Below, one piece after another: positions 44,461-50,959 of a stretch of 64,000 bases of DNA. This DNA is from AC-32 sp963716865 (GTDB lineage: Bacteria; Actinomycetota; Thermoleophilia; Gaiellales; Gaiellaceae): the NCBI GenBank assembly GCA_963716865.1, contig CAVQUF010000003.1, positions 558,001 through 622,000 of the forward strand, in the 5' to 3' direction. Made by a program: the position numbers and the translations under genes. The stretch's first letter is position 1. Each line of letters opens with the position of its first letter. The notes under the pieces were generated by a model. The model was not told the DNA's origin and ran no database searches. It saw only the letters and a list, made by a program, of their open reading frames with translations.

Positions 44461-44614
44461 TTATGAAATTCCTTGGTCGTAGTGATAGGGAGTGTGGAGA
44501 CCGGGGATGACGCGCTCCTGCCGCCTGGTTCCACGGGATCCGCTGTGAGGATCGAGTGTGGAGAACACGGGGTTGTCGACAGGCTCGCGGCTGCTGACGG
44601 TTCCTTCCACATTC
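44461..44614. other. dnaA-dnaN intergenic region with DnaA-box-like sites
   Basis: This 154-bp gap holds two copies of TGTGGAGA(A/C), at 44493-44501 and 44557-44565. On the minus strand they read (G/T)TCTCCACA, close to the DnaA box TTATCCACA. Bases near 44461-44472 are AT-rich. Together with 45959-46298 it could form part of oriC or an autoregulatory region for dnaA and dnaN. Confidence 0.5.
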
Positions 44615-45958
44615 TCAGCGCGCCTGCTTGATGCGCGCCGTCAGCTCTTGCACAAGGTTGTACACATTCCGATCCTCGCGGATCATGCGCGCGATCTTGG
44701 AGGTCGCGTGGATGACGGTGGTGTGGTCGCGGCCGCCGAACTGCTTGCCGATCTTGGGCAGGGACGAGTCGGTCAGCTCCCGCGAGAGGTACATCGCAAC
44801 CTGGCGGGGGTAGACGATGTTCTGCGAGCGCTTGTCGCCGCAGAGCTCCGTGAGGGAGAGCCCGAACCGCTCGGAGACGAGCTCCTGGATCCGCTCGATC
44901 GAGACCTGCGGCACCTCACCCTGTGGGAAGACGTCGCGGAGCACGTCCTGGGCGAGGTCCTCGCTCATCGGCCGACCGGTCAGCGAGGAGAAGGCGACGA
45001 CGCGCGTGAGCGCGCCCTCGAGCTCGCGGATGTTCGACGAGATCCTCCCGGCGATGAACTCGAGCACCTTGGGGTCGGGGATGTGGATCCCGTCCGTCTT
45101 GACCTTCTTGCGGAGGATCGCGATCCGCGTCTCCAGGTCGGGCGGCTGGATGTCGGTGATCAGGCCCCACTCGAAGCGCGAGCGCAGCCGCTCCTCGAGC
45201 GTCGAGATCTCCCGCGGCGGGCGGTCGGACGAGATGACCAGCTGCCCGCCGGCCTCGTAGATCGAGTTGAACGTGTGGAAGAACTCCTCCTGGATCCGTT
45301 CCTTGTGCTCGAAGAACTGGATGTCGTCAATGAGGAGCAGGTCGTAGGCCCGGTAGCGCTGCTTGAACCCCTCGATCCGCTTGTCGCGCAGCGCGTTGAT
45401 GAAGTCGTTCATGAACGTCTCGCTCGTCACGTACCGGACCGAGAGCTCGCCCTGGTGCTCGCCGACGTACTGGGCCACCGCCTGCAGGAGGTGGGTCTTG
45501 CCGAGCCCGGTGCCGCCGTAGATGAAGAGCGGGTTATAGGCCTGCGCCGGTGCTTCGGCGACGGCGAGCGCAGCCGCGTGCGCGAAGCGGTTCGAGGAGC
45601 CGATCACGAACGAGTCGAACGTGTACTTGGGGTTGAGCCCCATGCCGAGCACCTCGCGGCGCTGGGCCTCGGCCGGCCCGGTGGGCTCCTGCGGAGACTC
45701 CGCGACCTGGAGCTGCACGCGGCGCTCCTTCCCGGTCGCGTCGCCGACCGCAGCGCGAATCAGGCCGAGGAAATGGCCCTCGATCCAGTCGCGCGTGAAA
45801 GCGTTCGGAACCGAGAGGACGAACTCGTCGTCGTTGAGATCGAGGCCCCGGACGTGGTCGAACCACGTGCGGTACGTCGTCTCGTTGAGGGCGCCTCTGA
45901 GCCGACTTGATACCTCGCTCCACAGGCTTTCAGCGGTCAGCTCGATTGAGGACTCCAC
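44615..45958 (-). CDS. dnaA: Chromosomal replication initiator protein DnaA
   Basis: Initiator of 447 residues. Domain I spans residues 1-80 (SLWSEVSSRLRGALNETTYRTWFD). Domain II is short. The AAA+ domain has Walker A GGTGLGKT at residues 148-155, Walker B LLLIDDIQFFEHKE and the sensor region ELEGALTRVVAFSS. Domain IV carries the DNA-binding signature GGRDHTTVIHATSKI near the C-terminus. The start is GTG at 45958. It is divergent from rpmH, and the 340-bp gap between them is the main origin candidate. Confidence 0.97.
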   Translation of the reverse strand: MESSIELTAESLWSEVSSRLRGALNETTYRTWFDHVRGLDLNDDEFVLSVPNAFTRDWIEGHFLGLIRAAVGDATGKERRVQLQVAESPQEPTGPAEAQRREVLGMGLNPKYTFDSFVIGSSNRFAHAAALAVAEAPAQAYNPLFIYGGTGLGKTHLLQAVAQYVGEHQGELSVRYVTSETFMNDFINALRDKRIEGFKQRYRAYDLLLIDDIQFFEHKERIQEEFFHTFNSIYEAGGQLVISSDRPPREISTLEERLRSRFEWGLITDIQPPDLETRIAILRKKVKTDGIHIPDPKVLEFIAGRISSNIRELEGALTRVVAFSSLTGRPMSEDLAQDVLRDVFPQGEVPQVSIERIQELVSERFGLSLTELCGDKRSQNIVYPRQVAMYLSRELTDSSLPKIGKQFGGRDHTTVIHATSKIARMIREDRNVYNLVQELTARIKQAR

Positions 45959-46298
45959 GCCGCCGGCAGGCTCCTTCTCGGGGGATCGGCGAGCGACCGA
46001 GCATAGCAGCGAGCGGCCGCTCGCTCAACGGCTGTTTTTTCGCTCTTTCCGCTGTGTCGCAACCGCGCAAAAGTCGCATATTTGCAGGCAAAGTACCGAC
46101 CTCCACACAGGTCTCCACAGGTGTGGACGGTCTTGTCGAAGAAGGCGACGCTTGCACCGCCGCGAGTGCCCTGTGTGCAGCATCTTCGCGTCGGCTTGTG
46201 GGTCCAAATCTCTGTGGAGAACCACCCCCGACGGCTCGTCTATACTGGCTGCTCGCCGCCCGCAGATCGGGCGGTTCTTGTTCCCCCTTTTCCAACTC
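45959..46298. other. Candidate oriC between dnaA and rpmH
   Basis: No gene fits in this 340-bp gap. It contains GTCTCCACA at 46111-46119, its inverted near-copy TGTGGAGAA at 46213-46221, ACCTCCACA at 46099-46107 and TGTGGACGG at 46122-46130, all resembling DnaA boxes. AT-rich patches (a T run at 46025-46030, then AAAAGTCGCATATTTGC at 46070-46085) could be the unwinding element. Position beside dnaA with parAB close by supports the call. Strand asymmetry could not be computed. Confidence 0.6.
46239..46244 (+). promoter_or_regulatory. Putative -10 of rpmH operon
   Basis: TATACT, one base from the TATAAT consensus, lies 54 nt before the rpmH start, leaving a leader of roughly 45 nt. No good -35 is visible at 16-18 nt spacing. 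Confidence 0.45.
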
Positions 46299-46433
46299 GT
46301 GAAACGGACCTATCAGCCAAACGTGCGCAGGCGGAAGCGGAGGCACGGCTTCCGCGCCCGCATGTCTTCGCAGGCGGGTCGAGCGATTCTGAAGCGCAGG
46401 CGTGCGAAGGGCCGCAAGCGCCTCTCTGCGTGA
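46299..46433 (+). CDS. rpmH: 50S ribosomal protein L34
   Basis: A 44-residue, very basic protein matching L34 along its length: VKRTYQPNVRRRKRRHGFRA, then RMSSQAGRAILKRRRAKGRK and RLSA. It starts at GTG 46299. L34 is part of the large ribosomal subunit, and its gene classically precedes rnpA and faces dnaA across the origin. It leads the plus-strand operon running through parB. Confidence 0.96.
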   Translation: MKRTYQPNVRRRKRRHGFRARMSSQAGRAILKRRRAKGRKRLSA

Positions 46434-46455
46434 CAGCGGAGCGCTAGCTGCGCGC

Positions 46456-46809
46456 GTGAACCGCCGCCACCGCCTCTCGCGCTCGCGGGACTTCGATGCC
46501 GTCTACCGCCAGGGCAGGTCGGTCTCGACGCGGTTCCTCGTCCTCTACTGGTTCTCGCGGAACGAGGAGGACGACGCCGAGGGCCCGCGCCTGGGTCTCG
46601 CCGTGCCGAAGGCGGTCGGCACTGCCGTTACCCGCAACCGGATCAAGCGGCGGCTGCGAGAGGTCTTCCGCGCCCGCTCGGCCGAGCTGCCACGGGAGAA
46701 CGACTACGTCCTGGTCGGCCGCCCCGGCCTGGCCGAGGCGGCCGAGACCCGCGGCTTCGACTGGCTGACCGAGCGCGTGGACGAGATCCTCCAGAAGGCG
46801 ACGGCATGA
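46456..46809 (+). CDS. rnpA: Ribonuclease P protein component
   Basis: Protein subunit of RNase P, which matures tRNA 5' ends, 117 residues. Signature elements are NRRHRLSRSRDFDAVYRQGRS at the N-terminus, LGLAVPKAVGTAVTRNRIKRRLREVFR (the RNA-binding RNR motif) and DYVLVGRPG. The GTG at 46456 gives the correct start, 22 bp after rpmH. Copy C of the structured repeat begins directly after its stop codon. Confidence 0.95.
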   Translation: MNRRHRLSRSRDFDAVYRQGRSVSTRFLVLYWFSRNEEDDAEGPRLGLAVPKAVGTAVTRNRIKRRLREVFRARSAELPRENDYVLVGRPGLAEAAETRGFDWLTERVDEILQKATA

Positions 46810-46881
46810 GACACCGCTTGGGGTGTCGCTCTCAGGCTGCGCGGGCTTTGCCCGTGCAGCCGTCTGCACCGATCGGTCGAC
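46810..46881 (+). repeat. Structured two-hairpin element, copy C
   Basis: Hairpin I is GACACCGC, loop TT, GGGGTGTC (one mismatch). The linker is GCTCTCA. Hairpin II is GGCTGCGCGGGC, loop TTT, GCCCGTGCAGCC (11 pairs plus one G-T). The tail begins GTCTGCACCGATCGGTCGAC. It starts at the first base after the rnpA stop and ends 25 nt before yidD, so it should be transcribed in this operon. Confidence 0.75.
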
Positions 46882-46906
46882 ACGCCGGCCGTCAGGACGT
46901 GGCCGC

Positions 46907-47158
46907 GTGATCGCCGCCGTCACCCGCGTCCCGGCGCTGGTCGGGCTCGGCCTGATCCATCTCTACCGGCGGACCGCCGGCGTGCTCTGGGGCGGGAACT
47001 GCAAGTACCACCCGAGCTGCTCGCAGTACGCGCTCGACGCGGTCCGGCGGTACGGGCTCGTGCGCGGCTCGGTCCTCGCCGGCTGGAGGCTCCTCCGCTG
47101 CAACCCGTGGAGCCGCGGCGGCGTGGACTACGCCGAGGAACAGAGGCTGTTCCGGTGA
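46907..47158 (+). CDS. yidD: Membrane protein insertion efficiency factor YidD
   Basis: Small 83-residue peripheral membrane protein encoded between rnpA and yidC, where it assists insertion by YidC. Signature motifs are LIHLYRRTAGVLWGGNCKYHPSCSQYALDAVRRYG and GWRLLRCNPWSRGGVDY. The GTG at 46907 gives the usual N-terminus. Its TGA overlaps the GTG of yidC. Confidence 0.93.
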   Translation: MIAAVTRVPALVGLGLIHLYRRTAGVLWGGNCKYHPSCSQYALDAVRRYGLVRGSVLAGWRLLRCNPWSRGGVDYAEEQRLFR

Positions 47159-48030
47159 TCGCGCTGCTCCTCGCCTCAACGAACCCCCTCAGACCGCTCG
47201 AGGACATCCTCCGGCACGTCCTCGACTGGCTGCACCTGAACGCCGGCTTCACCTGGGCCTGGTCGATCGTCGCCCTGACCCTGATCGTGCGGATGCTGCT
47301 CGTGCCGCTGACGGTCAAGCAGATTCACTCGATGCAGAACCTGCAGGCGCACCAGCCGCAGATGAAGGAGCTCCAGCGCAAGTACAAGGACGACAAGCAG
47401 CGCCGGAACGAGGAGCTGATGAAGTTCTACAAGGAGAACAACATCAACCCGGCGGCCTCGTGCCTACCGATGGTGGCCCAGCTCCCCGTCTTCTTCGCCC
47501 TCTACCTGGTTCTCCGCAAGTTCGCGAGGCACCCGCCCTGCCCGGGCCACGAGCTCCATCCGCAGACGTGCGTCGCAAACGGCGACTTCTCGTGGCTGCA
47601 CGGCTTCGTGCCCAACATCGCCGCGCACGTCAACGCGCACTGGTCGGGGTACGTGCTGCTCGCCGTCTACATCGGCAGCCAGCTCGCATCCACCTTCCTG
47701 ATGTCGTCGACGATGGACAAGAGCCAGCGAACGCTGTTCCTGGTCATGCCGCTGGTCTTCGTGTTCTTCCTGCTCAACTTCCCGACCGGGCTGCTGATCT
47801 ACTGGGTGACGACGAACCTGTGGACGGTCGGGCAGGGTCTGATTACGCGGCGGCTGATGCCGAAGCCCCAGCCGCCGCAGAGACGCACCTCGCGCACGCC
47901 GCCGCGCGACGAGGTTCCCGAGGACGGGACCGGAGCGGCGGCGGACGGCGACGCTCCGACGTCCGCGCCGACCAAGCCCGCGGCTCCACCGCGCCGCGTG
48001 CGCAGAAAGAAGGGCAAGGCCCGGAGATGA
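47155..48030 (+). CDS. yidC: Membrane protein insertase YidC
   Basis: Inserts and folds inner-membrane proteins, alone or with SecYEG. The 291-residue protein lacks the long periplasmic domain of proteobacterial YidC and so has the short Gram-positive/actinobacterial form. It shows TWAWSIVALTLIVRMLLVPLTVKQIHSMQNLQAHQPQMKELQRKYKDD, NPAASCLPMVAQLPVFFALYLVL and the final helices MPLVFVFFLLNFPTGLLIYWVTTNLWT. The C-terminal tail is rich in proline and basic residues, typical for ribosome contact. GTG start overlapping yidD. Confidence 0.95.
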   Translation: MIALLLASTNPLRPLEDILRHVLDWLHLNAGFTWAWSIVALTLIVRMLLVPLTVKQIHSMQNLQAHQPQMKELQRKYKDDKQRRNEELMKFYKENNINPAASCLPMVAQLPVFFALYLVLRKFARHPPCPGHELHPQTCVANGDFSWLHGFVPNIAAHVNAHWSGYVLLAVYIGSQLASTFLMSSTMDKSQRTLFLVMPLVFVFFLLNFPTGLLIYWVTTNLWTVGQGLITRRLMPKPQPPQRRTSRTPPRDEVPEDGTGAAADGDAPTSAPTKPAAPPRRVRRKKGKARR

Positions 48031-48716
48031 GCGACACGGTTCAGGTCGAGGCGACCGGCGAGACGGTCGGGGAGGCGAAGTGGACGGCTCTGCGCGAGCT
48101 CGAGAAGCTGCAGCCCGGGATGGACAAGGGAGCCGTCCGCTTCCAGGTCGTCTCGGAGGGCGAGCGCGGGCTGCTCGGGGTCGGCTACGCGCCCGCGCGC
48201 GTGATCGCCACGGTCGAGGCGGCCGCGGTGGTCGAGCCGCCGGAGGAGTCCGTCCCGGAGGACGAAAGCGAGCTCGCCGGCGAGGTCCGCGAGCTCGTAG
48301 AGCGGATGCTCGACGCGATCGGCGTCCGGGCGCGCCTGGAGATCCGCGAGGACGAGGACTCGCTCCTGGCGACGGTCGCCGGTCGGGAGCTCGGCCTCGT
48401 GATCGGCAAGCACGGGCAGACGATCGACGCGATCCAGTACCTCGCGAACGCGATTGTCTGGCGCGGTCACGGCGAGGACCGGAAGGCCGTGGTCGTGGAC
48501 GCGGCCGGCTACCGGGCACGCCGCGATGCGACGCTCGAAGGGCTCGCCGTGCGCAGCGCCGAGCGGGCCGTTTCTTCAGGAGAAGCCGTCGAGCTCGACC
48601 CGATGACGGCCGTCGAGCGCAAGACCGTGCACGTGCGCCTGAAGGACTACCCGGGCGTGACCACGCGGAGCGAGGGCACCGAGCCCAACCGCTTCGTCGT
48701 GATCGAGCCGGATTGA
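48027..48716 (+). CDS. jag: Jag / KhpB RNA-binding protein (R3H domain)
   Basis: 229-residue cytosolic RNA-binding protein found beside yidC in most Gram-positive genomes. It has an N-terminal Jag-N domain (QVEATGETVGEAKWTALREL to GLLGVGYAPARV), a KH domain with LGLVIGKHGQTIDAIQYLAN, and a C-terminal R3H-type region with RKTVHVRLKDYPGVTTRSEG. The ATG overlaps the yidC TGA. In other bacteria KhpB works with KhpA in RNA regulation of cell division; KhpA is not in the window. Confidence 0.92.
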   Translation: MSDTVQVEATGETVGEAKWTALRELEKLQPGMDKGAVRFQVVSEGERGLLGVGYAPARVIATVEAAAVVEPPEESVPEDESELAGEVRELVERMLDAIGVRARLEIREDEDSLLATVAGRELGLVIGKHGQTIDAIQYLANAIVWRGHGEDRKAVVVDAAGYRARRDATLEGLAVRSAERAVSSGEAVELDPMTAVERKTVHVRLKDYPGVTTRSEGTEPNRFVVIEPD

Positions 48717-49300
48717 CCGACGAGCGCCTCGAGCGCTGGCTCGACGAGCTCGTCTCGACACCCGGACTGACCTCTGTCGAGGGAGAGCAAGCGCGGCGTG
48801 TCCACCTCGACGAGAGCCTGGCTGCGGTCGGCGTCGTGCGGGAGTTCGAGGGGTCGATCGTCGACGTCGGCTCCGGCGGCGGCGCGCCCGGGATCCCGCT
48901 CGCGGTCGCGTTTCCGCACCGGGAGGTCACCCTGCTCGAGGCGAACCGGCGCAAGTGCGCGTTCCTGGAGCGGTGGGCACGCGAGCTCCCGAACGTCCGG
49001 GTCGTGTGTGGGAGGGCCGAGGAGCAGCCTGTCGATACCTGGAGTGTTGCGGTCGCCAAGGCGCTCGCGACCCCACCGGTCGCCGCCGAGTGGTGCCTCC
49101 CTCTGGTAGCTCCAGGCGGAGCCGCGATCCTGTTCGTGGGCCCGAGCGCCGACGCCGAGCGGGCGCGGCGGGTGGCCGAGAAGCTGGCCGGAGAGCTGGC
49201 CGATTCGCCGCCGGGGTTCCTCGTCCTGCGGAAGCTCGAGCCGACGCCGGCCGGTTTCCCGCGCCGACCGGGGGTGGCGAGGAAACGTCCGCTTGCCTAG
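48713..49300 (+). CDS. rsmG: 16S rRNA (guanine-N7) methyltransferase RsmG
   Basis: SAM-dependent methyltransferase of 195 residues that modifies G527 (E. coli numbering) of 16S rRNA. The SAM-binding motif is IVDVGSGGGAPGIPLAVAFP, followed by VTLLEANRRKCAFLERWARELPNVRVVCGRAEE and ALATPPVAAEWCLPLVAPGG. The start is TTG at 48713, overlapping the jag TGA (TTGA). It is shorter than E. coli RsmG at the N-terminus but keeps the catalytic core. Confidence 0.9.
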   Translation: MTDERLERWLDELVSTPGLTSVEGEQARRVHLDESLAAVGVVREFEGSIVDVGSGGGAPGIPLAVAFPHREVTLLEANRRKCAFLERWARELPNVRVVCGRAEEQPVDTWSVAVAKALATPPVAAEWCLPLVAPGGAAILFVGPSADAERARRVAEKLAGELADSPPGFLVLRKLEPTPAGFPRRPGVARKRPLA

Positions 49301-49313
49301 CTAGCTTGGCCGT

Positions 49314-50069
49314 GTGCCCGGCCGGGTCTATGCGCTTGCCAACCAGAAGGGCGGCGTCGGGAAGACGACGACTGCGATCAATCTCGCGGCCTGCCTCGCC
49401 GAGGCCGGCGAGCGGGTCCTCGTCGTCGATCTCGACCCGCAGGCGAACGCGACCTCGGGGTTGGGAGAGCGCGCAAACGGGAGCTCCTCTCTCGACCTGC
49501 TGGACGGGATCCCGCTCACGCGCCTCGCGAAGCCGACGCGGTTTCCCCGCCTCGAGCTCGTGCCGTCGCGGCCGGAGCTCGCAGGCGCGGCCGTCGAGCT
49601 GGCGCGCAGGCCGGACGGCGAGCGGTACCTGGCAGACGCGTTGGCGGGCGCCGGGCAGGGCTACTCGTTCGTGTTCGTGGACTGCCCGCCGTCGCTGGGC
49701 CCGCTGACCGTCAACGCGCTCGCGGCGTCCGACCGGGTGCTCGTGCCCCTGCAGGCGGAGTACTACGCGCTCGAGGGGCTCGCGCAGCTCGTCGGCTCGG
49801 TCGAGCTGGTGCGCTCGCGGCTGAACCCGCGGCTGGCGCTCGGAGGCGTGATCCTGACGATGGTCGACCGGCGGACGCGCCTATCGGCTGAAGTCACTGC
49901 CGAGGTGCGCCGGCACTTCGGCGAGCTCGTGTTCAGGACGGCCGTGCCGCGCTCGGTTCGCGTGGCCGAGGCGCCGAGCCACGGGCTGCCGGTAACCGCC
50001 TACGACCGCGCGTCGGCCGGCGCCGATGCGTACTGGAAGGTGGCGATGGAGCTTGTCGGCCGTTCCTGA
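49314..50069 (+). CDS. parA: Chromosome partitioning ATPase ParA
   Basis: Deviant Walker ATPase of 251 residues that binds the nucleoid and moves ParB-parS complexes. The motif is ALANQKGGVGKTTTAINLAA (K13, K18), then VVDLDPQANATSGLG and FVDCPPSLGPLTVNALAASDRVLVPLQAEYYALEGLAQL. The GTG at 49314 gives the natural start 13 bp after rsmG. It is the first gene of the parAB pair near the origin, as expected for chromosome segregation. Confidence 0.95.
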   Translation: MPGRVYALANQKGGVGKTTTAINLAACLAEAGERVLVVDLDPQANATSGLGERANGSSSLDLLDGIPLTRLAKPTRFPRLELVPSRPELAGAAVELARRPDGERYLADALAGAGQGYSFVFVDCPPSLGPLTVNALAASDRVLVPLQAEYYALEGLAQLVGSVELVRSRLNPRLALGGVILTMVDRRTRLSAEVTAEVRRHFGELVFRTAVPRSVRVAEAPSHGLPVTAYDRASAGADAYWKVAMELVGRS

Positions 50070-50910
50070 GAAACGACGCGGCCTCGGCCGTGGCCTGGAG
50101 GTGCTCGTGGGAGGCCCTGGGGAGCCGGAGCTCGCGCACCTTCCGGTCGAGACGATTCACGCGAACCCGCGGCAGCCGCGCAAGCGCTTCGACAACGAGG
50201 CGACCACCGCGCTCGCCGACTCGATCCGCGCGCAGGGGCTCGTGCAGCCCGTCGTCGTGCGCCCGCGCAAAGCGGGCGGGTACGAGCTGATCGCCGGCGA
50301 GCGACGGTGGCGGGCGGCGCGCGAGGCGGGGGTGCCGACCGTCCCGGCCCTGGTGCGGGAGGCAGACGACCGGGACACGATCCTGCTCGGCCTGGTCGAG
50401 AACGTCGCGCGGGAGCAGCTCTCGGCGGTCGAGGAAGCGCGGGCCTACGCGCTTCTGATGGACGAGTTCGAGCTCTCGCTGGGCGACCTCGGCGAGCGCG
50501 TCGGCAAGGCGAAGCCGACCGTCTCCAACCGGCTGCGGCTGCTCGAGCTGCCCGACGACGTGCTCGCGCTGGTCGAGCGCGGGGAGCTGACCGAGGGCCA
50601 TGCGCGCGCGGTCCTGGCCGTGCCCGACCACGAGGGCCGCCGCCGGCTCGCGCGCAAGATCGTCAGGCGCGGGATGTCGGTCCGTGCGGCCGAGCGGGCG
50701 GCGCGCTGGGCGGGCGCAAAGACGAAGCCGCGCAAGGCGCCGAAGGTCGACCCCGGGCTCGCCGACCGCGTCCGCAAGGGCGCCGAGCGCGTCACCGGCT
50801 TCCCCGCTCGGATCAGGGCCGGCCGCCTCGAGATCGCGTTCGGCGACGAGACCGAGCTGGAAGAGCTGGCCGAGGCGTTCGAGAGCCTCATCGCCCGAGA
50901 CGCCGCCTGA
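50053..50910 (+). CDS. parB: Chromosome partitioning protein ParB
   Basis: 285-residue CTPase and parS-binding protein. It shows EKRRGLGRGLEVL (N-terminal ParA-contact segment), the CTP-binding region NPRQPRKRFDNEATTALADSI and GYELIAGERRWRAAREAG, TILLGLVENVAREQLSAVEEARAY, and the HTH LGERVGKAKPTVSNRLRLLELP. The likely start is TTG at 50053, overlapping parA by 17 bp. A hairpin (50923-50937) follows the stop. Confidence 0.94.
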   Translation: MSAVPEKRRGLGRGLEVLVGGPGEPELAHLPVETIHANPRQPRKRFDNEATTALADSIRAQGLVQPVVVRPRKAGGYELIAGERRWRAAREAGVPTVPALVREADDRDTILLGLVENVAREQLSAVEEARAYALLMDEFELSLGDLGERVGKAKPTVSNRLRLLELPDDVLALVERGELTEGHARAVLAVPDHEGRRRLARKIVRRGMSVRAAERAARWAGAKTKPRKAPKVDPGLADRVRKGAERVTGFPARIRAGRLEIAFGDETELEELAEAFESLIARDAA

Positions 50911-50922
50911 GAGGTCCCGACT

Positions 50923-50937
50923 AGCGCCAAGGGCGCT
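50923..50937 (+). terminator. Possible hairpin terminator after parB
   Basis: AGCGCC, loop AAG, GGCGCT forms a 6-bp perfect stem 12 bp after the parB stop, but no T run follows. It could be a GC-rich terminator or an accidental palindrome. Confidence 0.3.
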
Positions 50938-50959
50938 CACCGCGTACAACTAGGGGAGG

